Source: Paludibacteraceae bacterium (lineage in GTDB: Bacteria > Bacteroidota > Bacteroidia > Bacteroidales > Paludibacteraceae). Taken from it: a DNA stretch of 40,174 bases. The stretch lies in the NCBI GenBank assembly GCA_017450685.1, contig JAFSTB010000017.1, positions 1 to 40,174 of the forward strand, written 5' to 3'. The position numbers were made by a program, and so were the translations under genes. Under the pieces are notes generated by a model. It was not told the DNA's origin, did no database searches, and saw nothing but the letters and a program-made list of their open reading frames with translations. Positions 36,311 through 40,174 of this stretch are shown one piece after another (the stretch's first letter is position 1; every line of letters begins with the position of its first letter).

Positions 36311-36338
36311 GTACACGGGCGTGTCGCCCGTGTACCCT
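36308..36338. terminator. Perfect 14-bp hairpin between tail-tube and tape measure genes
   Basis: AGGGTACACGGGCG (36308-36321), loop TGT, CGCCCGTGTACCCT (36325-36338). The minus-strand RNA has no U-run after it, so it is more likely an attenuator, processing or stability element than a simple terminator. On the plus strand an AT-rich stretch follows. Confidence 0.5.
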
Positions 36339-36357
36339 CTATTTTATTGCCGGTTGT

Positions 36358-36981
36358 CTATTCTCTAACATAAGCCGCTTGGATTCCCTCATCATTGGAA
36401 ATCTTAATCAAGCCCCTGTAGAACGGAGCGGGCATAAGGTCGGTGTGCTCAACATTGATAGTGGTGGAAGGTGTGCCGGTGGGGCCTTGACCTAAGTCTT
36501 GGTTAACCGTGGATTTACCTTGCCACAACTCGTTGCCTATCATGCGGAAATTGCCGCGCATGTCTTGAATAAGATACACACAATCGTTATTGTTGATGTA
36601 GAGTGCTGCTTTCGTGGCCTCTTCACCTACTCCCGGATGAACGGCTACCAACTTGTTGAGTTGCGTCTGTGACGGTTTTTCGCCTTGCGGCTCACTGGTC
36701 ACACCGCTCTTATCTGCAAGCACGTCTATTACATTCCAGTAATAACCGCTGTACAGAGTTATATCACCTTCGAGATAAGCCTCGGTGATACGGTCGGTCT
36801 GTGTGACACCATCCTCTTCTGCATACTTATAAGCGGGCCAAGAGGCTATGACGTTCTTGCTCACATAGTATAGGCGGCGACGGATACCCGGCAAAACGGT
36901 CTTACCCTCGCACCATTGAAGTGAGCCTGTAAGGGTTGAACATGAAGGAACAACTACCTCTTCCATATTGATTGGATCCAT
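36358..36981 (-). CDS. Probable major tail tube protein
   Basis: A 207-residue protein between the capsid and tape measure genes, the usual site of the tail tube gene. It starts MDPINMEEVVVPSCSTLTGSLQWCEGK and then shows beta-strand segments (RRRLYYVSKNVIASW, EAYLEGDITLYSGYYWNVID, GNFRMIGNELWQG). The N-terminal pattern S/C..L.GS...CEGK...G(I/V)RRxYY resembles Bacteroidales prophage proteins in the same position. No catalytic motif is seen. Assignment rests on position, size and strand content. Confidence 0.55.
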   Translation of the reverse strand: MDPINMEEVVVPSCSTLTGSLQWCEGKTVLPGIRRRLYYVSKNVIASWPAYKYAEEDGVTQTDRITEAYLEGDITLYSGYYWNVIDVLADKSGVTSEPQGEKPSQTQLNKLVAVHPGVGEEATKAALYINNNDCVYLIQDMRGNFRMIGNELWQGKSTVNQDLGQGPTGTPSTTINVEHTDLMPAPFYRGLIKISNDEGIQAAYVRE

Positions 36982-36990
36982 AGTTATAAT

Positions 36991-37018
36991 TAGTAGTTAG
37001 AAGGTTAGTAATTAGGAT
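36991..37018. repeat. Heptad repeat array between capsid and tube genes
   Basis: Plus strand units TAGTAGT, TAGAAGG, TTAGTAA, TTAGGAT, next to the initiation sequence ATAACTATG of the tube gene on the minus strand. Confidence 0.6.
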
Positions 37019-37998
37019 TGACCGTTAGCGGCTGCTGCCAGTTTGCCCACCATCAGACGGCGTGCATCCAAGGTCTCAAACTGTACACCGAAGAACATCG
37101 TTGCAATGAAGTTCAGGGTGAAGGGTGAGAAACGAGCCACCTCTATGTTCTCCGTGTCGCCTAATTGGTCAACACCGATAAGCATATTCTCTTTGGTGGT
37201 AAGGTGGATGTATTGGCTGTCGGACTTGCTTGACAAAGCCACCAGTTTGCACCTGTTGTTAGATCCTTCAAGGAAGGTTTGCTCAAATTGCAGGTTATAA
37301 GGTGTGGCAGCGTGCAAGGTCTCGTAGTTGTCGTTGTAGGCATCCATTATGTCTTGCGACACGAGCATCACACTTTCAGCGGCGCGCAGTTCAGGTGATG
37401 CAGCACGGTACAACTCTTTGAGTTTGGCAACAGCATTAGCAGCGGTAATGGCTGCATCCAATTGTTTGAAGTTTTTCCTTGCCACGGCCAGACCGCCACC
37501 GGTGATCTCTGATGTAGTAATGGTGTCGAAACCGTTAAAGAGAGTGGCAGTGGTAGTGCCATTAGCATTGCGAGAGGCAGAGAAAATACTTGCATTGAGA
37601 GTCTTAGCAAGGTCTTTTGCCATCTGAACCAATACCTCACGTGCAATCTGTGCATCTTTCATTGCCTCACCTTTGGTGGCTGCCAACTCACCCATAATCA
37701 TCGAAGCCACACTGTTGGGTTCAAACTCAAGGTTAACAGCACCAAGGAACGTTTCCAACTCTCGGAAGTCAACGCTCAGGTCGTTCGCGCTCTTCATATC
37801 CACCTTGTAAGGTGCAAACTGTGCGCCCAGTGAGGGGTTACCTACCACCTCTTTATAACGCACACCCATACGCAATGTTGCGTATGGCAGAATCTCTTCA
37901 AGCCCTATAACGGGAAGGGCTAACAGTTCTTTGCGGTACTTGGCAGCCGCATTCTGATACGCACTCAATTGTGCGCTTGTCATTTTTCCAACGCTCAT
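37012..37998 (-). CDS. Major capsid protein
   Basis: A 328-residue protein in the gene position right after the protease/scaffold and an 81-aa gene. It has the helical N-terminal arm, a long helix (DAQIAREVLVQMAKDLAKTL), a central Ala-rich helix (QLDAAITAANAVAKLKELYR) and mixed C-terminal strands (NIEVARFSPFTLNFIATMFFGVQFETLD) expected of an HK97-fold capsid subunit. No direct motif exists for this fold. Position, size and composition support the call. Several hundred copies are normally needed per head, consistent with a place near the start of the transcript. Confidence 0.75.
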   Translation of the reverse strand: MSVGKMTSAQLSAYQNAAAKYRKELLALPVIGLEEILPYATLRMGVRYKEVVGNPSLGAQFAPYKVDMKSANDLSVDFRELETFLGAVNLEFEPNSVASMIMGELAATKGEAMKDAQIAREVLVQMAKDLAKTLNASIFSASRNANGTTTATLFNGFDTITTSEITGGGLAVARKNFKQLDAAITAANAVAKLKELYRAASPELRAAESVMLVSQDIMDAYNDNYETLHAATPYNLQFEQTFLEGSNNRCKLVALSSKSDSQYIHLTTKENMLIGVDQLGDTENIEVARFSPFTLNFIATMFFGVQFETLDARRLMVGKLAAAANGQS

Positions 37999-38000
37999 AC

Positions 38001-38047
38001 TTAGTTAGTAATTAGAAGTTAGTAATTAGAAGTTAGGAGTTAGGAGT
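38001..38047. repeat. Longest heptad repeat array, upstream of the capsid gene
   Basis: Plus strand: about six heptads of the type TTAGTAA / TTAGAAG / TTAGGAG in tandem, with a 14-nt super-period (AATTAGAAGTTAGT appears twice). It fills the whole gap between the capsid start (37998) and the end of the 81-aa gene, apart from a run of eight T. Confidence 0.75.
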
Positions 38048-38056
38048 TTTTTTTCT

Positions 38057-38302
38057 TCACCATTGTTCCCTTTTTAAGGTGGTCACTATCCGCCTTACAT
38101 TCGAGTCTGACAGTTTGAACTTGCGCGCGGTAATGGCGTAACGGTCCATAAGTCCCAAAGCACGGTCGGTGTGGTTATGGAAGAACTCCACTACATCCAT
38201 GTGCAGCAGTACGCTTTCACTCACCACCCCGCAACGAATAAGCCTGACCCACTTTTCACGCGGGATAGTGCGCATCAATTCATATACTGTCAACGACCTC
38301 AT
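38057..38302 (-). CDS. Small 81-aa helical phage protein, unknown function
   Basis: The start ATG 38302 overlaps the stop of the protease/scaffold gene by 4 nt (ATGA), a sign of coupled translation. The protein is basic and helical (MRSLTVYELMRTIPREKWVR). Its C-terminal part (ARKFKLSDSNVRRIVTTLKR) looks like a helix-turn-helix. It could be a small head or DNA-binding protein. No family is recognised. Confidence 0.6.
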   Translation of the reverse strand: MRSLTVYELMRTIPREKWVRLIRCGVVSESVLLHMDVVEFFHNHTDRALGLMDRYAITARKFKLSDSNVRRIVTTLKREQW

Positions 38303-38736
38303 TTTATTCTCGCCAACTCTTTTGCACGGGCAAAGACACGGGCAACGGCTTGCATCGGGTTCTCATCCTCCTCGTCCTCATCTTCGCCTTCTTTCTTCTC
38401 CGGAGTGGTCACCACTTGCTTGTCGTCGTCACCGGCTTCACCTTTCAACTCTTCGATCAATTCGTCTTGCTCTTTGAGTTGCGTTTCCATCTCCACCACC
38501 TTGTCGGTAGCGGTCTTCAGTTGTGCTTGAGCAGTCTCCAACGCCGTCTTCAGTTCAGCAATAGTAGTGTTCAAGTCTTCATTCTCACTCTTGAGGTCGT
38601 CCACCTCTTTTTTCAGGTCGTCGTTCTCTTTCTCCACCTCTTCCGCTTCAGCGCGAAGGGTGGCAATCTGAGCCTTCAGATTCTTGTCGCCTGTCAAGGC
38701 TGACGCAAAACGGCTGTACAGTTCGTTTGCTTTCAT
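38299..38736 (-). CDS. Nested scaffold protein from an internal start
   Basis: ATG 38736 is in frame with the protease gene (codon 193) and would give a 145-residue protein starting MKANELYSRFASALTG, which is the coiled-coil part alone. The sequence just before it (A-run, then CTATAACT) matches the ATAACT-ATG signal before other genes of this element, although here it lies inside a coding region. Separate expression of the scaffold from within a protease gene is known from lambda (C/Nu3). The existence of the product here is inferred. Confidence 0.5.
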   Translation of the reverse strand: MKANELYSRFASALTGDKNLKAQIATLRAEAEEVEKENDDLKKEVDDLKSENEDLNTTIAELKTALETAQAQLKTATDKVVEMETQLKEQDELIEELKGEAGDDDKQVVTTPEKKEGEDEDEEDENPMQAVARVFARAKELARIK

Positions 38737-39312
38737 AGTTATAGTTTTTTTGTTGGTTAGTTGGTTGTCTTCTTCCTTTTCTTCCGCGTCATCAGCATCA
38801 TCCACTTCGTCCACAAAACCCCATTCCATGGCTTCTTTGGCATCCAGCCATGTGTCTTCTGTCATCAGCGTAAGCAGTTCCTCAATGGTTTTACCCGTCT
38901 TTTCAGCGTACATGCCTGCCACTATTACATCCATCTTTTCCTGTTCGTCGGCTCCCTTGAGCAGTTCCGCCGCTTTCTCTCTTAGTTCATCGGCGGTGAG
39001 GATGTTCCAGTCGCAATACTCCAATACGCACTTGTGAACAAGGTACAACCCGTTCTTATCCATTATCACTCGCTGAGCACCCATCGACGCTATCGTCGCG
39101 GCACTCGCATTCATTCCACGCATATACACAGTCACCTTCCCGTGATTGGCAAAAGCGTTTGCAATAGACAAACCTTCATTAAGCAAACCACCGAAACTGT
39201 CGATTAGTACAGTAACCGGCTCTCCGGGTTTTTGCTGCAAAAAGTCATCTACCGTCTTTGAGTTGAAGTCGGCACAGCCCACATCGCCCCGCAAAATCAA
39301 ATCGTATTTCAT
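38299..39312 (-). CDS. ClpP-like prohead protease fused to scaffold
   Basis: A 337-residue protein. Residues 1 to about 170 are a ClpP/S49-type serine peptidase: VTVLIDSFGGLLNEGLSIA, the nucleophile Ser in GMNASAATIASMGAQRVIM and the His in NGLYLVHKC. An acidic linker (about 172-185, rich in D and E) follows. The C-terminal 145 residues form a charged coiled coil ending in a short basic helix (MQAVARVFARAKELARIK), the layout of a scaffold with a capsid-binding end. In phages of this type the protease matures the head and the scaffold is degraded. It is the first gene after the promoter at 39374-39403. Confidence 0.85.
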   Translation of the reverse strand: MKYDLILRGDVGCADFNSKTVDDFLQQKPGEPVTVLIDSFGGLLNEGLSIANAFANHGKVTVYMRGMNASAATIASMGAQRVIMDKNGLYLVHKCVLEYCDWNILTADELREKAAELLKGADEQEKMDVIVAGMYAEKTGKTIEELLTLMTEDTWLDAKEAMEWGFVDEVDDADDAEEKEEDNQLTNKKTITMKANELYSRFASALTGDKNLKAQIATLRAEAEEVEKENDDLKKEVDDLKSENEDLNTTIAELKTALETAQAQLKTATDKVVEMETQLKEQDELIEELKGEAGDDDKQVVTTPEKKEGEDEDEEDENPMQAVARVFARAKELARIK

Positions 39313-39330
39313 CTTAGTAAGGCATTATTT

Positions 39331-39349
39331 AATTAGGAGTTAGGAATTA
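39331..39349. repeat. Short heptad array before the protease gene
   Basis: Plus strand units AATTAGG, AGTTAGG, AATTATC directly upstream of the protease start (39310-39312) and downstream of its promoter. Confidence 0.55.
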
Positions 39350-39373
39350 TCAATTCTTAATTAAATTCCGCCG

Positions 39374-39403
39374 CAAATGTACACATTGTTTATCAATCCG
39401 CAA
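39374..39403 (-). promoter_or_regulatory. Promoter of the phage structural operon
   Basis: Minus strand: TTG (39401-39403), a 19-nt spacer, TACATTTG (39374-39381). It lies about 60 nt before the protease start and is the best candidate for reading the whole structural cassette. Because the match to the host consensus is very good, it may be active without a phage factor. Confidence 0.7.
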
Positions 39404-39487
39404 AAGACAAATTTGGCAATGACTGATTAGCCCCTTTCTAACCATCTTTGCCCCACAAAAAAGGCACCACCTCGCACTTTTTTTGCC

Positions 39488-39510
39488 TACTTTTGCGCCG
39501 TCTCGCGAGA
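39488..39510 (+). promoter_or_regulatory. Promoter -7 box with palindrome at the expected start site
   Basis: TACTTTTG (39488-39495) is a good -7 box, but no TTG is found at the -33 distance. The perfect 10-bp palindrome TCTCGCGAGA (39501-39510) covers the predicted transcription start of the 113-aa gene and could be an operator. Confidence 0.4.
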
Positions 39511-39550
39511 AAAACAAAAATTATTAACCTTCTAAAACTTAATTACAACT

Positions 39551-39892
39551 ATGGCAAAAGTTCAATATTTAGATCCTATCGCCTATCTCTCCGGGCGCGT
39601 CTCAAAGAAACACTCACAAGTCATCTACAACCACCGCTCCGACACCGGCGCTAACTACACATCCATGCGCGGCGAACGCACCACCGAACCGCAACCTGCG
39701 GAACTGGCTGCGAGAGCAAAGTTCAAAGTTGTACACGCTGCTGTCAATGCTCGTATCCGTAACACTGACACTCTGGCAACTGACACACTGGATTTCCGTA
39801 AGCAGTCAAAGTACGCCACCTTCCGTGGTTTCATCTTCGCTAAAGCATGGGCACTCTACGACGAACAAACGAAAGAGGTAGTGTGGGAATGA
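39551..39892 (+). CDS. Small basic 113-aa protein, unknown function
   Basis: It begins MAKVQYLDPIAYLSGRVSKK and has a conserved-looking middle (RGERTTEPQPAELAARAKFKVVHAAVNARI) and end (FRKQSKYATFRGFIFAKAWALYDEQ). I recall similar small basic proteins in mobile elements of Bacteroidales, without a known function. It is the only complete plus-strand gene of the element, read away from the structural operon and towards the integrase, with a strong terminator 23 nt after the stop. The start has the context AACTATG. Confidence 0.65.
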   Translation: MAKVQYLDPIAYLSGRVSKKHSQVIYNHRSDTGANYTSMRGERTTEPQPAELAARAKFKVVHAAVNARIRNTDTLATDTLDFRKQSKYATFRGFIFAKAWALYDEQTKEVVWE

Positions 39893-39893
39893 T

Positions 39894-39910
39894 CGAGAAT
39901 TGAGAATTGA
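39894..39910. repeat. GAGAATT heptad repeat
   Basis: Two and a half tandem GAGAATT units lie between the stop of the 113-aa gene and the terminator. It is a second heptad sequence family in the same element. Confidence 0.55.
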
Positions 39911-39914
39911 ACAG

Positions 39915-39946
39915 AAAAGCCGCAAGTACTGATACTTGCGGCTTTT
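39915..39946. terminator. Strong bidirectional terminator
   Basis: AAAAGCCGCAAGTA (39915-39928), loop CTGA, TACTTGCGGCTTTT (39933-39946): a perfect 14-bp stem with A-run and T-run on both sides. It lies between two convergent genes (113-aa gene and integrase) and suits both. Confidence 0.85.
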
Positions 39947-39998
39947 CCTTTATACCCTTGCAGCTCATTCTTCCTCTAATCTGCAATTATTTACGAAC

Positions 39999-40174
39999 TC
40001 AACGTAGGCGGCGGAGCATTGTGTCAATACAGAGTTTCTTTTGGTCGTAGTTCGGATGTACGTACAAGTTAAGCGTGGTGGATATATTGGCATGACCAAG
40101 AAGAATACTGACGGTTTTGTATTCGCATCCGGATTCAATACAACGTGTGGCAAAACTATGACGTAAGCCATGGA
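39999..40174 (-). CDS. Tyrosine recombinase (integrase), C-terminal part only
   Basis: The gene continues beyond the right edge. The visible 58 codons show the C-terminal catalytic region: HGLRHSFATR (the H-x-x-R box), LLGHANISTTLNLYVHP with the conserved His in GHAN and the nucleophile Tyr in LYVHP, then a basic helix ending MLRRLR. This is the phage/ICE integrase pattern. The enzyme would recombine the element with its host site, presumably the tRNA-Leu at 25932-26016, although integrase and this tRNA are 14 kb apart. Confidence 0.88.
   Translation of the reverse strand, partial: HGLRHSFATRCIESGCEYKTVSILLGHANISTTLNLYVHPNYDQKKLCIDTMLRRLR

Larger units (their letters stand above)
26017..40174. 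mobile_element. Prophage or prophage-derived element, right end outside the window
   Basis: The block contains a large terminase, head protease with scaffold, capsid protein, tail-tube-like protein, tape measure and a tyrosine integrase, all with codon and junction style unlike the host genes. The left border is taken as the 3' end of tRNA-Leu. The right border is not in the window, because the integrase continues past 40174. No portal, lysin or repressor is recognised within these 14 kb. Confidence 0.85.

Noticed and set aside
27274..38047. CRISPR array
   Set aside because: The heptad repeats are short, directly tandem and spread between genes, with no regular spacers and no cas genes.
29702..38047. 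Promoters in front of each phage structural gene
   Set aside because: The recurring AT-rich sequences at gene starts lack the TAnnTTTG box. They fit translation starts and heptads rather than promoters, except near 33391 and 39374.
39965..40171. Minus-strand open frame of 68 codons at the right edge
   Set aside because: Wrong frame. The frame ending at 39999 gives a clear integrase C-terminus with HxxR, GHAN and LYVHP.

Overview
The window looks like a chromosome segment of a member of Bacteroidales (Bacteroidota). Evidence: promoters of the Bacteroidota type (TTG, 18-20 nt, TAnnTTTG) in front of most transcription units, a fused SecDF, a PorW/SprE-like type IX secretion lipoprotein, KDO (lipopolysaccharide core sugar) genes, and mostly AT-rich leaders without strong Shine-Dalgarno sites.

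Region by region. (1) 1-7.5 kb is a worn stretch, mostly on the minus strand. It holds the remnant of a protein with three starch-binding-like (CBM26-type) modules, serB (phosphoserine phosphatase), a polytopic membrane protein gene broken by several frame changes, a tiny 54-residue gene, a secreted protein with an Fn3-like domain, and a GT-B glycosyltransferase. (2) 7.5-25.2 kb is a dense housekeeping block, almost all on the plus strand. It carries tsaB and a PorW-like TPR lipoprotein, then gyrB, a LOG-family protein, a GH16-fold protein, kdsA, kdsD, a radical SAM protein and a DEAD-box helicase, with rsmF-like antisense, then secDF, clpP and clpX. (3) 25.2-26.0 kb is AT-rich and carries a promoter, a 37-nt duplication and a tRNA-Leu(UAA). 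(4) From the 3' end of this tRNA to the right edge (26.0-40.2 kb) lies a prophage or related element.

The prophage structural genes run on the minus strand from a promoter near 39.4 kb. In transcription order they are: a ClpP-like head protease with a nested scaffold, an 81-aa protein, the major capsid protein, a tail-tube-like protein, the tape measure, a lipoprotein predicted to be a unimolecular spanin, the large terminase, two uncharacterised structural-like proteins, a likely small terminase, a large tail hub/tip-like protein, and two uncharacterised proteins. On the far right are a small plus-strand gene, a strong terminator and the C-terminal end of a tyrosine integrase. I see no recognisable portal protein, endolysin or lysogeny repressor inside the window.

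The points most worth a second look are in the prophage: heptanucleotide repeats placed in many gene junctions that carry stop codons in every frame, a repeated ataactATG start signal that also marks the internal scaffold start and one apparent ATC start, a structured RNA candidate between the tape measure and spanin genes, a perfect 14-bp hairpin between tube and tape measure genes, and a 54-aa gene at the tRNA junction with its own promoter and operator-like palindrome.
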